A DNA stretch of 40,000 nt. Source: Stramonita haemastoma. Taxonomy: Eukaryota > Mollusca > Gastropoda > Neogastropoda > Muricidae. This document shows, in pieces, positions 11,956 to 22,330 of the stretch. Where the stretch lies: contig CM060337.1 in the NCBI GenBank assembly GCA_030674155.1, positions 38,154,952 to 38,194,951 of the forward strand, given 5' to 3'. The position numbers and the translations under genes are program-made. Below the pieces are notes generated by a model that saw nothing but the letters and a program-made list of their open reading frames with translations, was not told where the DNA came from and did no database searches. Each line of letters starts with the position of its first letter. The first letter of the stretch is position 1.

Positions 11956-12358
11956 TTATTTTATTCTTTTATATCGAGGATAATGGGATAAGCACTCATG
12001 TGCTTTTTTTCATCCAGTCCCTGTGTGTATGTGGTTGTGTAAATCTTGTCATCTGTTCCCACCGGCACAAAATGGCCTACTCTTACGAAAAGTGGAACAG
12101 TATTTAACGTGTGCCAAGATGTTCTGCGTGTGTTCACACACGGGGCCTTGGTTTATAGTCTCATCTGAAAGACTAATATCACCAAGTGTGAATAGACTTT
12201 AAATTAAACTATTAAACTAATTATCCAAAAGACTTTTGGGGAGAGTTGAGTCAGCACTGATGTTAACTCCAGGGGAAAAAATCCCCTCCAACGGGAATCA
12301 AACTCGGGTCGTCAAATTGCGAGCGCAATGTTCTGACCACTAGGCTATCCCATCCCCT
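11956..12358 (-). mobile_element. SINE-A, near full-length, with internal insertion
   Basis: Reverse-orientation copy: 3' end TTTATATCGAGGATAATGGGATAAG at left, tRNA-like head (GGGATAGCCTAGTGGTCAGAACATTGCGC, minus strand) at right. Compared with other copies it has an extra ~55-60-bp A/T-rich block around 12168-12230, splitting the CATCTGAAAGACT motif from AAAAGACTTTTGGGG. Confidence 0.85.
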
Positions 12359-12908
12359 GTGATACAGGGAGCATGGCTGTGAAAAGGAGGGAATCCACAG
12401 CCTCCACTCTGACAATTCTACCTTCTAACCACAGGACCAAGGTGACTGGCAGCCCAACAAAGCTCGTCAACACAGATCAGTTTTATCACGGATGCATGGT
12501 GGCGGATTGATTAATTGATTAATCCATGTGGGGGGTGGGGCTGGGGGTGTACATTGCATATGGTTAATATAGGGGAAGGACATACTCTACTTGTAATTAC
12601 AGAGTAAATGAGAGTGTATACACAGAGTAAACAGAGGGGATGCAGAGTGAATATGCAACCATTCAAACCTCTGCCATTCTGTACTGCTTCTAACCTTGAT
12701 GACACATGACTTGGTCAACCCCATACAGTCATGGGAAGTATTATTGTATCAATCACTCTTAGACAATTGTGATTGACTGGGAACAAGCAGCACACACCGC
12801 AAGTGTTTTTTAACATGTTAAAAACACTCAGGGTCAACTATGGCATAGAAAACAGTTTAACTGGGCTGCAAAAATGTCGTCATTATCCCACTTGGGTATT
12901 AACAAATT
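12359..12908. other. intronic spacer, nothing recognised
   Basis: No gene, RNA or shared repeat was seen. The minus-strand frame at 12511-12705 has no support. Confidence 0.45.
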
Positions 12909-13328
12909 GTGACGCTCCACCACATAAGGAGTCGCATTGCACCAGAGGTAAATTTTTAATTACTGACATGTTATTAATCTGCAATAAAATGGCTATGATA
13001 CAGTGCACAAAACAGATAAAAAATCGGACAGTTCTATCGAAAGTTATTACAACTTGAATTGATAAACTGCAGGAAATGACAAAATGAGAAATTGACAAGC
13101 GTCCTAATAGGTGGTCAGAATGAAGACATGGGTATTTTTAAAACATGTTTAAAGGCAAAAGGAAACAAAATTATGCCTTGATATTTCATTACAATGTAGA
13201 ATAAGGGTTATAGTTTTATAATCAATCAAAATCTTAAAATCGACAACCTGACCCCCACCTGCCTTTAATGGCTGCTGGTGGAAAAATGGGTCAGGTACTA
13301 AGTGACTCATTTTGTGGTGGAGCGTCAC
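12909..13328 (+). mobile_element. inverted-repeat element (MITE-like), copy 1, TSD AATT
   Basis: 420 bp with terminal inverted repeats starting GTGACGCTCCACCACA (right end GTGGTGGAGCGTCAC). AATT flanks both ends as a likely 4-bp target duplication. Related copies lie at 23348-23769 and 33750-34150. The interior has no open frame of note, so it would be non-autonomous. Shared interior segments include GACATGTTATT, TGCAATAAAATGGCTAT, ATTATGCCTTGATATTTCATTA and TGACCCCCACCTGCCTTTAA. Confidence 0.85.
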
Positions 13329-13849
13329 AATTAAGCTTTAGTATTAAACTTAACATCATAAGTCCATTCCACAGAACAGTGTTGATTCCACATGATCAAC
13401 CAGTTAATCAACCAACTGACCAACTATCCAATCAATCCAACAAACCAGCCAACAATCAATCCCTCTTTCACGAGTGCTCCCTCAAGAATGGAACTTCTGC
13501 ATGAAAATGACAAAGAGGCAGAAGATGATGAAAGAACACAGTTGCAAACCTTAAATATTCTAGCTTTCAAAAGCAACAACATGCATATCCTTATTATAAT
13601 ACAAATCTGGACAGTTTGTGTGATCAGATTCCTGGTTACTGACAAAAATTAGAGACAAAACAGTTCTTGTACAGAACACTGACTAGGAATGGGAAAATAC
13701 AAGAGAGAGAGGGGAGGGGGGGGGGGGGGGCAGAGGTCAAGGGGAGAGGGGAGAGGTCAGGGACTAAAAAGAGGGTGTTGGGACCCGATTCTGGGATGGT
13801 GTGGGTGACTAGTGAGGGAAATCTGAATGAACTCTGCTGGAGTCTACAA
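13329..13849. other. spacer with (AATC/CAAC)-like runs and a G run
   Basis: Contains a loose CAAYCAAYC-type repeat at 13395-13465 and a purine-rich stretch with a long G run near 13715-13730. No gene recognised. Confidence 0.5.
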
Positions 13850-13995
13850 TAGGGACTCTGACAGGGAAACAAATACAGCTGCATACAGGAAAAAGAAAAA
13901 AAAAATGGGTAGGTGTTGCACTTGTGGCGATGCACTCTCCCTGGGGAGAGCAGCCTGAATTTCATGCAGAGAAATCTGCTGTGACATGAAGTGGT
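13850..13995 (+). mobile_element. SINE-C fragment
   Basis: Opposite orientation to the copies at 10640 and 33303. It carries GACAGGGAAACAAATACAGCTGC and GGAGAGCAGCCTGAATTTCATGC, AGAAATCTGCTGTGACATGAAG. It lacks the tRNA-like head. Confidence 0.7.
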
Positions 13996-14075
13996 ACAAA
14001 ATACAATGTCAGTTTTCCATGTAAAATAGTTAAACAAAAATGACCATTAAAAAATTCCTCTGTGTGTTCACATAC

Positions 14076-14238
14076 CTGCATACCCGCTGGTGGCTGCAGC
14101 AGCCGCCCGGAAAGAGAGATCAATGTCATAGGGGTTTTCTGAATAGGGGTTCTTCATACTGGCTGCCATCTTGTCCTGATAACCGTGCATCGCATGGCTA
14201 TTGTTCCTTGGGCCATTCTCTTGCTTCCGCCAAGACAT
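14076..14238 (-). CDS. exon B of the minus-strand gene, candidate first coding exon
   Basis: Open for 54 codons plus one nucleotide from ATG at 14238 to a donor GCAG|GTATGTG at 14076. It begins MSWRKQENGPRNNSHAMHG and ends NPYDIDLSFRAAAAATSGYA. An in-frame TAG lies ten codons upstream of the ATG. The upstream sequence has no pyrimidine tract of the kind expected before an acceptor, so I favour an alternative transcription start. It ends in phase 1 and fits exon C. From exon A (which also ends in phase 1), this frame cannot be entered at a visible AG. Exons A and B therefore look like alternative 5' ends rather than consecutive exons. The family is not recognised. Confidence 0.55.
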
Positions 14239-15518
14239 TGCACTGCAGACATTTGTAGTCTGCCCCTACCACCACCTGGTTTGTTGCTCTTGTTGCTGTT
14301 GTTGTTTGTTTGTTTGACACTGATCTCAGAGTTGAAATAAACCAGCTTTAAGACTTATGTATGGTTCATGACTCCTTCAGTCTTTGTGAATAAAATTATT
14401 ATTATTATTATTATTTTAATGGTTACTTATTTGTCATACATGTATAATTTATAAGATAGACAAGGTTACTTCAAACATTTGTTCCTGTCATCTACCTATA
14501 TTCTCCATGTGATCATCCTAATTTTTTTAAAACACAGCTGCAGCACAAAGCTTTTATTTTTGTTTTTTTTATTATTACATTTGTCTCAAAAACATTCTCA
14601 GTGACAGGCTGGCAAAGACGCATTCATTTCTTTGGTCTTCATAGATTTATATCAACCATTTCAAAACCAGCTGGAAGCTATTTTATACTTTAAGCTACCG
14701 ATTTATGGATCAATTAAAATACATATCGTACAGCTTCACGGATGACAGATCTCATGAAATTCATTTCTCCATTCACAGAAACACAGTAAGTCTCCGAGGA
14801 AGAAAGAACACAGGTTCCATAAACACAACAGTACTACACTAACTATCCATGCACTCCCAAGAAACCTCAGCAGACTCCTGAATCAGTGGCAAAACACTAG
14901 CCTGAAATGACCACTTGTGCGTTGACACAATCTTCACAGGCTGCCTTCAACACCAAGGGATTAAACTCTATCAGATCAGTAACACACGCGCACATACCCA
15001 CACACAGACACACACACTCACAAAACCAAGGGAGCAACATAAATGCCGGTGGCGCTCAAGACTACCCTGCCAGTAATAGGATTACATTACAGTGTAGTTG
15101 AGGGTTCTGTGTCAAGGCATGTGCTGCCTGACTTACACTAAGACCCCTACATTAGTTTCTGAGGGGCTGTCGGCGACTTAACCACTGCCTGGAGCTTTAA
15201 CGCCCTCCCTCCCCTGTCAATCTGGCCCTTTGTAAGACATACTTTACCAGGCGCCTTGTAAGACATATTTTACCAGGCCTATATTACCCTGGGATTGATC
15301 AGAGCAACTACAAAGCCATTTTTGTGCTTCATAGTAAAACTTTAGGAGCAGACGCAATTTTTTTGGTTGGTTGGTTGGTTTGGCTTTAAAATTTTTTGTT
15401 TTGTTTTTTGTTTATCTTTATTGTCTTTTTGTTGTTTTTTTTTGGAGGAGGGGTGTCTCCTCAGCTAGAACTTAAAGGTCCGCCTATTGTCAGATTTTGT
15501 GTATTTAACCAATTTTAC
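14239..15518. other. non-coding stretch with (ATT)n
   Basis: Possible 5' flank of exon B. Contains TTGTTTGTTTG and a short (ATT)n at 14395-14416. Otherwise no gene, RNA or shared repeat was seen. GGTTGGTTGG near 15364 is low complexity. Confidence 0.45.
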
Positions 15519-15575
15519 CCACCATTAAGGTAGCTGCATTCTGACTTCAGGGTTGATGCCTAAACATGACACCAG
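15519..15575 (-). mobile_element. SINE-B 3'-part fragment
   Basis: Shares CCCACCATTAAGGTAGCTGCATTCTGACTTC with the fragment at 36240-36350 (GCCCACCGTTAAGGTAGCCGC) and, as its complement, with 17845-17970 and 31740-31890. Confidence 0.55.
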
Positions 15576-15587
15576 TGTGCATGCATT

Positions 15588-15872
15588 TTTAAAAAGTTTG
15601 TCATCCATTCCTACAAGCACAAAAATGGCCTACCCTTCCAAAAGGTGGAATGGGTTTTTAAAGTGTATGCAAGATGTTCTCTGTATGCATTTGCAAATGG
15701 GGCCTCTGTTTATAGTCTCATCGGAAAAAAACAACTTCTAGGAGAGTGGTTACAGAACTGGTGTTTACACCTGGAAAAAAATCCCCTATAACAGGTGCCT
15801 CTGTGGTGACTCGATCCCAGGCCATTAGATCATGAGCACAAAGCTTTAACCACTAGGCTATCCTGTCCTGGG
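15588..15872 (-). mobile_element. SINE-A, diverged copy
   Basis: Reverse orientation. Keeps AAAAATGGCCTAC, GCAAGATGTTCTCTGTATGC, TTATAGTCTCATCGG, and a head ending AACCACTAGGCTATCCTGTCC. It is much more diverged than other copies and so probably old. Confidence 0.7.
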
Positions 15873-15904
15873 AGCAGCCTTTAAACAATACAAAGCACAA
15901 ATGT

Positions 15905-16151
15905 CAAAGAACAATTTCTTTCTTTTATGTTTGCTTTTCTCTCTTGGTCTTATCCTTTTCTATCACTAACTCTCTTTCTTTGCCTGTCTTTCCTGCACTC
16001 TTCCTTCTATCTGCTATTTCTCTTTTCCTTCTTTGAAGTTCTCTCTGTCTCTCCTGTTGTTCTTCTCTCTCTCCGACGCTTCTTTCTCTCTTCACAGCTT
16101 GTTTCTGTCTTCTCTTCCTCTCCTTCCATCTCTGTTTCTTTCTCTATTCTT

Positions 16152-16224
<73 letters not shown>
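15905..16224. repeat. C/T-rich region ending in (CT)n
   Basis: Pyrimidine-rich sequence culminating in about 35 CT units at 16155-16224. The Ser/Leu-rich frames are artefacts. Confidence 0.9.
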
Positions 16225-16228
<4 letters not shown>

Positions 16229-16230
16229 GG

Positions 16231-16290
16231 CAAGGGCCGGATGAAAAAAAGTATGTAAATGCTTACTCTGTTACCCTTGAAAAATAAGGA
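16231..16290 (+). mobile_element. SINE-A 3'-end fragment
   Basis: GGGCCGGATGAAAAAAAGTATG then GCTTACTCTGTTACCCTTGA matches the 3' 60 bp of SINE-A. It follows the (CT)n array directly. Confidence 0.7.
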
Positions 16291-16393
16291 TTATTCATTC
16301 GTTCTTTCATTCTCTCTCTCTCTCTTATCAACCATGATTCTCTTTCCCTTTTTGTTCTTGTCTTCATCTCAGGGTACCTCTCCCACTCACTAC

Positions 16394-16752
16394 GGGGGAC
16401 GGATAGCCTAGTGGTCAGAACATTGCGCTGGCAATTTGACGACCCGGGTTCGAGTCCGGTCGAGGAAATTTTTCTCCTGGAGTTAACATCAGTGCTGATT
16501 CCACTCTCCCCAAAAGTCCTTCGGATGAGACTTTAAACCGAGGCCCCGTGTGCGAACGCACGCAGAACATCTTGCGCACATGTTAAATCCTGTTCCGCTT
16601 TTTGTAAGAGTAGGCCATCGTGTGCCGGTGGGAACAGATGACAATATTTACAAAAACTGCATACACACGGGGACCGGATGAAAAAAAAGCACATGATTGC
16701 TTATTCTGTTATCCTCGATATAAAAGAATAAATAAATAAATAATAAATATAT
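16394..16752 (+). mobile_element. SINE-A, best full-length copy (reference)
   Basis: Head: GGACGGATAGCCTAGTGGTC (A-box region), AGAACATTGCGCTGGCAATT, then GACCCGGGTTCGAGTCCGG (B-box region). The body and 3' part contain all the segments seen in other copies, ending TATCCTCGATATAAAAGAAT and an (AATA)n tail. No open frame is present, so it depends on a LINE in trans. The tRNA of origin could not be fixed because the anticodon arm does not fold cleanly. Confidence 0.9.
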
Positions 16753-17265
16753 CTTTCTGTTATATGTATGATGAAAAACTTGGGAGATTTGGGGGCAAAG
16801 GAAATGCCTCAAGAAGTTACAAGTGTACCTGAGATTAATTAATTAGGTCACACGTCAATCCAATTCAATTTGATTGTCATTCTCAGCTACCTCTATCTAG
16901 TCAGTTTCTCTCCAGTTCTTTCAGATTTATTACCAAAAAAAGAAAGAAAAGAAAAAAAAAGGCATGAGCAAGGAAATTAAAATTTCAGGTTAAAAAGTGA
17001 AGTTGAGATATTTATCAGTTATAAATCAGGTTATGAGCCGAGCCAAAAGTCCTGTCACAAGTTGTCTCTGTCTCAGTTTCCCTCTATCATACCCTCTTAT
17101 CAACCGGTTTACAAATCACAGAAAATGGAAAAGTCCGGAAAAACAACATCTCAGACAAAGAACTTGAAAATAAGATATGTTTGTCATAAAACAAATTCAG
17201 ACATGAAAATTGCATTCTCCCCCCCTCCCCCCCATAAAAAAAAAATGCTTGAGGAGAACAGTGGC
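16753..17265. other. intronic spacer, nothing recognised
   Basis: Mixed A/T-rich sequence with A runs and a C-rich patch at 17219-17232. No gene or shared repeat was seen. Confidence 0.45.
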
Positions 17266-17670
17266 TGAAAAGAGGCTAGGGTGCAGGGGTCACCTAGGCC
17301 TTGGTGAGGTGTTGGGGAAACACCCTGCTGGGAGGTCCAGGGAGGCAAAGCAGCCCAGCAAGAATGGATTTAGCACATTTTTAGGTCCGGCTGTGGCTTC
17401 TTCTGTTAGGTTATTTAGCAGGTTCAAGCTGCTATAGAAACACTTGTTCAATGAAGATTTTACTGCAAGGCACTGTCCAAGAAGGAAGAAAAAGAGGCAG
17501 ACCAAAGAAGAGGTGGGAGGACAACATCAGTGAATGGACAGGCCTAAAACTCGGCAAAACCCTGAGAAAGGCAGAACAGAGAGAGGAATGGAGGGAACTG
17601 GTAGTCAAGTCTTCATGGGTACCCCCACGGTCACCAGACTAAGGGATAGATAGATAGATTGATAGATAGT
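17266..17670 (+). mobile_element. LINE 3' end, longest copy (copy 3)
   Basis: Longest of the three related 3' ends, about 400 bp. The plus frame to 17642 reads a C-terminal tail GRKRGRPKKRWEDNISEW then AEQREEWRELVVKSS and a stop. This is typical of the end of a LINE ORF2 downstream of the reverse transcriptase. It terminates in a (GATA)n tail at 17645-17670. 5'-truncated, so no RT domain is present. Confidence 0.75.
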
Positions 17671-17845
17671 TAACATCAATACTGACTCCACTCCCTGTGA
17701 AAGCTTTTGGTTGAGACTATAAACCAAGGTTTCGTGTATGAATCCATGCAGAACTTCTCATGCATGTGTTAAAATCCATTTGACCTTTCAGAGAGATAGG
17801 CAATTGTGTGGGTAGGAAATGGATGACAATTTTTTTTTTAGACAT
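17671..17845 (+). mobile_element. SINE-A, diverged internal fragment
   Basis: Retains AGTTAACATCAATACTGACTCC, GGTTGAGACTATAAACCAAGG and GCAGAACTTCTCATGCA. The tRNA-like head is absent and the sequence begins immediately after the LINE GATA tail. Confidence 0.65.
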
Positions 17846-17970
17846 GCACATTGGAGTCGTGTTCAGACATGATCTCTGGAGTCAGAATGCAACTACCTTA
17901 CAGTGGGCAAACAGCTGCATACGCAAAATCTCACCATTAGTAAACCTTAGAGCTCTGGCTGAGGAACACA
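17846..17970 (+). mobile_element. SINE-B 3'-part fragment
   Basis: Matches the second half of the fuller SINE-B copy at 31493-31890 in segments such as GTCGTGTT, TCTGGAGTCAGAATGC, CTCACCATTAGTAAACC and CTCTGGCTGAGG. Confidence 0.6.
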
Positions 17971-17987
17971 TGTGCACACACACACAC

Positions 17988-18095
17988 ACAGAGATGACAA
18001 TATTTACACAACTACATACACACGGGACTGGATGAAAAAAATCACATGAGTGCTTATTCCATATCCTTGATATAAAAGAATATATATAAAATAAT

Positions 18096-18134
<39 letters not shown>
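17988..18134 (+). mobile_element. SINE-A 3'-end fragment followed by (CA)n
   Basis: GATGACAATATTTACACAACTAC to TATAAAAGAATATATATAAA is the SINE-A 3' end. It is followed directly by about 22 CA units (18098-18134), which abut the next SINE-A copy. Confidence 0.8.
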
Positions 18135-18135
<1 letters not shown>

Positions 18136-18490
18136 GGATGGGATATCCAAGCGGTCAGAACATTCGCAATTTGAAAACCGGGGTTCGATTCCTGTTTGAG
18201 GGGATTTTTTCCCCTGGAGTTAACATCAGTGCTGAATCCACTCTCCCAAAGCTTTGGCAAAAGTCCTTCGGATGAGACTATAAACGAGGCCCCATGTGTG
18301 AACGCAAGCAGAACATCTTGTGCACATGTTAAATCCTGTTCCGCTTCTCGTAAGAGTAGGCCATTGTGTGCTGTTGGAACATATGACAAGATTTACAAAG
18401 CGGCATGCACTCAGGGACTGGATGTAAAAAAGCACATGATGCTTATTCCATTATCCTTGATATAAAAATAAATAAAAAATAAAAAAATAA
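18134..18490 (+). mobile_element. SINE-A, full-length copy
   Basis: Head GGGATGGGATATCCAAGCGG with B box GGGGTTCGATTCC. The GCGCTC segment of the head is deleted (AACATTCGCAATTTG). It ends TTGATATAAAAATAAATAAA with an A-rich tail. Confidence 0.85.
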
Positions 18491-18810
18491 ATACATAAAC
18501 CAATAAAATAGACGCATACACATACACAAAAAACAACAGCATTGCAGCACCCCCCACAACCACTGACAAAGAGATGAGTGCACTGTATATGGTGTGGTGT
18601 ACGTATGGTGTACATATGGTGTACATGAGCAAGTTTCCACTTGTTCAGCACCACTTGATCTGCACTATTCGCAAGTCACTGGATCCTGGCAGCCTGCTCA
18701 GATGGAATGTCTGCAGACTACAGGAACAAAATTAATGTCCCTTTTCCGAGTCTGTGAGGTGTGACCCAGCAACGGTCCGTAGAACCAGGACTGACTGTAC
18801 GCCACTGGTT

Positions 18811-18811
<1 letters not shown>
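18491..18811. other. intronic spacer, nothing recognised
   Basis: Contains three close copies of TGGTGTAC(A/G)TA near 18595-18625. Nothing else was recognised. Confidence 0.45.
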
Positions 18812-18876
<65 letters not shown>

Positions 18877-18926
18877 ATGAGTGCATGTGTGCGTATGTGT
18901 GCATGCATGGGTGTGTGGGTGCGTGC

Positions 18927-19000
<74 letters not shown>

Positions 19001-19115
19001 CTCGTGCCGTGCGTGCATGTGTGTGTGTGTTAACAGGTACATGTGAAAAATACATGAGTGTATGCATGTAGGTGTGTGCGTATGTGTGTGCGCGTGTATG
19101 TGAGTATGTGTGTGT
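18812..19115. repeat. (GT)n array with GTGC/GCGC interruptions
   Basis: Alternating purine-pyrimidine sequence over about 300 bp, including GTGCGTGCGCGCACGTG at 18919-18935. The CV/HT frames are artefacts. Confidence 0.96.
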
Positions 19116-19583
19116 TTAAAAGTAACCAAACAAAACCAAAATAACCCACACACTCCTAGCTCTAGGAAATTTTTCTTCCAGGGAAGTAACTGCAGTATAA
19201 AAACTCATAAGAGAAACTACAGGCAGGAGTTTTGTACCTTGGAAATTTAACCGTTGAAGGTATCTGGCACAGTGGCAGTCAGTAATGTTCAGATCTATAG
19301 ACCTTTGATAAAAGGTACCTACTCTGGATGTTTAAATCATGAAATTTGTTGGTGTGTTTATTCATTTGTTTTAATAATTTTTTTTATGCAAACAACTTTC
19401 AACAACTATCGCTGAACTAGTTAACATTCTAAAAACATTCCATTATTGGTTACACTTTGCAAAACAAACACAAATCCTTAAAAAAAAAATTAATAAAATG
19501 AAAAATGTTCTTTTTTTTTTTTTTTACCAACAGTTGAAGTGTGCTATGGATTCAATGGGTATCAATCACCACTGTCCTATCTT
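19116..19583. other. AT-rich intronic spacer
   Basis: Short A and T runs. No gene, RNA or shared repeat was seen. Confidence 0.45.
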
Positions 19584-19840
19584 GGATGGGATAGCCTAGT
19601 GGTCAGAACATTGCGCTTGCAATTTGACCCAAGTTTGATTCCTGTTCAAGAGGATTTTCCCTCCTGGAGTTAACATAAGTGCTGACTCCACTCTTCCCTA
19701 AAGTCCTTTGGATGAGACTATAAACCGAGGTCCCATGTGTGAATGCACGCAGAACATCTTGCACACACGTTAAATCCTGTTCCGCTTTTCATAAGAGTAG
19801 GCCATTGTGTGCCGGTGGGAAAAGATGACAAGCTTACACA
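19584..19840 (+). mobile_element. SINE-A, 3'-truncated copy
   Basis: Head GATGGGATAGCCTAGTGGTC and GCGCTTGCAATTTGAC, with the body through GTGCCGGTGGGAAAAGATGAC. The 3' ~100 bp (ACTGCATACACACGGGG to the tail) is missing, which is unusual because 5' truncation is the common form. Confidence 0.8.
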
Positions 19841-20046
19841 CACTTGCACTTAACCAAAAATGTTAATAATGGAAAAACTGCTGACCGCTGAACATTAATG
19901 GAAGAAGAAGAAAAACTTTCTCCATTGCTGTGTTGCATGTTAGAATGATCTATATTTCCCTTTTAAAGCTTATGTCCCACACATTTGCTACCTTTTTTTT
20001 TTCAAGCTTTAGCAATTTCTTTTTATTGTATTAATGATCTACTCAC

Positions 20047-20101
20047 CTGTGAAGTATCCATAATGCTGAAGGTGCCGCTTCATAAAACTTTCATATGGGT
20101 T
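20047..20101 (-). CDS. exon A of the minus-strand gene (55 nt)
   Basis: Bounded by TTTTCACCAG|AACCC (acceptor after a T-rich tract) and ACAG|GTGAGT (consensus donor). Only one frame is open. It starts in phase 0 and reads NPYESFMKRHLQHYGYFT plus one nucleotide, ending in phase 1. Spliced to exon C it gives YFTG-RNQNY without a break. It contains an internal ATG (Met-Lys-Arg-His) that could serve as a start if upstream exons are untranslated. The NPY start echoes the NPY motifs in exon B. No family recognised. Confidence 0.6.
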
Positions 20102-20220
20102 CTGGTGAAAACAAAATACATGTATGTGAGTAAAGGAAGCAGTGTATCAGAAACATGACAATAATTGATGCTTAAGTCAGCACAAAGTAAAGATTTGGTA
20201 GTTTGGTAGTTTTCATACAC

Positions 20221-20223
20221 AGT

Positions 20224-20294
<71 letters not shown>

Positions 20295-20372
20295 CATACA
20301 CACACACACACACACACACACACCACACACACCAACACAAACATACCACAAACGACAAGCATGCATAACACA

Positions 20373-20402
<30 letters not shown>
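20221..20402. repeat. (CA)n array
   Basis: About 180 bp of CA with CGACATA and ACCACAAACGACAAGCATG interruptions, ending directly at a SINE-A copy. Confidence 0.97.
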
Positions 20403-20403
<1 letters not shown>

Positions 20404-20419
20404 CGCACATACGTACACA

Positions 20420-20795
20420 CATGGGACAGAATAACCTGGTGGTTAGAGTGATGCACATTTGCTTATAATCTGCTAACCTGGGTTCGAATCTCATTCAAGA
20501 GTATTATTCCTCTAGAGTTAACATAGTGCCGAATCCACACCCCCCCCCCCCCCCCCCCCGAAAAAAAAAAGTCCTCAGGATGAGACTATAAACTGAGGTC
20601 CCATGTGCGAACGAAACACAGAACATCTTGCGTACAATTATGTTGAAAACATGTTCCACTTTTCGGAAGTGTGGGCCATTATGTGCTGGTGAAGAACGGA
20701 TGACAAAATTTACAAACTGCATACACACAGGTACTGCTTGTACAACAGCACAAGAGTGCTTATTCCATTATCCTCGAAATAAAAGAACAAAATGA
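20420..20795 (+). mobile_element. SINE-A, diverged copy with internal C run
   Basis: Head GGGACAGAATAACCTGGTGG with B box GGGTTCGAATCTC. The body has a C18 run and an A10 run at 20538-20570 in place of the usual ACTCTCCCCAAAAG. It ends CCTCGAAATAAAAGAAC. Confidence 0.8.
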
Positions 20796-20810
20796 ATTAA
20801 GAAAATGAAC

Positions 20811-20833
20811 ACACACACATACACATACACGCA

Positions 20834-20881
<48 letters not shown>
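20811..20881. repeat. (CA)n microsatellite
   Basis: About 30 CA units immediately after the SINE-A tail. Confidence 0.95.
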
Positions 20882-20883
<2 letters not shown>

Positions 20884-21699
20884 CTGGTTACGGGTGTATC
20901 TTTTCATAACTGGTTGAATATGGCATGGCAAGGCATGCAAATTCAATTAGACAGAGAGACACAATGTACTGAAAAAAGTATAATCAAATAATAAAAATCA
21001 GGAGGCTAAGGACTCACAATGGAAGTTAAGTGCCCTCTAATTTTTGTGCGGATTTCAAAGTTAGCTGCGAATTTACCTGGGAATTTAATTCCTTTGATCA
21101 TAAGGAAGAATGTACCTAATCCAATTACCCATGCAAAAATGATGAACTCTGAACAACTAGAAACAAATCTGAGACTGGGTCAAAAGGTGGAAAAAGACTG
21201 TCAATGAGGAGAAAACATAAGCCACTCAATATAGTCCAAGGTAACCAACAAACTTTGCCCCTGTCATTTAATCAAAGTTTTCTGGCGCAAGGCAAGTTGC
21301 ACAAACATCTTGAACTTGTTTCACAAAAATGATTTCAAATGGGGAGAACATGAAAAAAATGCATGATGTACAAGATAAAGCTAAAATTAAAAAATATTGA
21401 TTCCATGTTTAAAATAATATAAAAATATACAAACACTGGAAAAAAGACTTAGAGACAATGTGCACAGCTTTTCTTTTACTGCAATTTAACTCTCCAAGGA
21501 TGGCCATCCACTATAGCAGATCAGTGTAAAGCAATGGTTTTGGACAGCCGTCTGCTATGGCGGATTTGCTGTTGGCAGATTTTTCATGCGGCGGCTGCAT
21601 TGATACTATGACTAGTGCAGCTATTATTTCCTCAATACTACTGTTTCTTAAATGAGTATGTCTTAAAGAGATTAGTGCCTAACTGTAAGACGATCATTT
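20882..21699. other. non-coding spacer, nothing recognised
   Basis: A/T-rich sequence. The 62-codon plus frame at 21019 has no domain or splice support. Confidence 0.45.
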
Positions 21700-22045
21700 C
21701 ACTCAAGACAATCATTAAATCTATGGCCCGACCTAGAGTAGAGAAGGATGACTACCACCACCTCAAAAGAGAAGATCAAGTCAGAATCCTAAGACTGGGC
21801 ACAGCAGGCTAAACCACCATATGTCCACAAAACTGAAACTTGATCCTTCTCCCCTGTGTGCCTGTGGTAAAGAAAACCAGACAGGCGCTGAGGAAGAAAA
21901 TGTGGCTGGTGGAGATAACCCTACAGACCAAACTGTACGGCCCACGAGAGGAGCTGGAAAGGACATGCCATTATATTTCCCAGACACATCTGACAGTGTA
22001 AAGAGAACGAGAGAAGAAGAAAAAGATTTCACTCATTTAATTTAT
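21700..22045 (+). mobile_element. LINE C-terminal relic (different family)
   Basis: Conceptual translation across several broken frames gives DYHHLKREDQVRILRL, STKLKLDPSPLCACGKEN, then VRPTR. This matches the layout of the region after the reverse transcriptase in many LINEs (RLRTGH-NRLN-H, a CxCG zinc-knuckle-like motif, and a short tail). Frames are interrupted, so it is dead. It is unrelated in sequence to the GATA-tailed LINE ends. Confidence 0.6.
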
Positions 22046-22134
22046 CCCATCTGCAGCTGATCTGTTGAATACCTTCTCAGTTAAATAATGTGTGCCAATT
22101 TCATAATTCAGTTTAATTCAGTTTTAAGTTCCTG

Positions 22135-22330
22135 CCAGACCTGTCCCAGATGTCTTGGTACAGTGGTTAGCACCTTGGGTTATGGTCTGGAAGGTTTTAG
22201 GTTCAACTCCCATAAAAGGCATAGGGAGTTTGCATTAGCTCATTAGGATGACTGGGAGTGACCACATAGTTGAACTTCATCCACTTTACGGATGCGAGTT
22301 AAGAATGCTGCTAAAATTAAGAGATCAACA
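22135..22330 (+). mobile_element. SINE-B 5' part
   Basis: tRNA-like head (TCTTGGTACAGTGGTTAGCA with GGTTCAACTCCC B box). The following GGGAGTTTGCATTAGCTCATTAGGATGACTGGGAGTGACCACAT segment is shared with 31493-31680. Confidence 0.65.
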
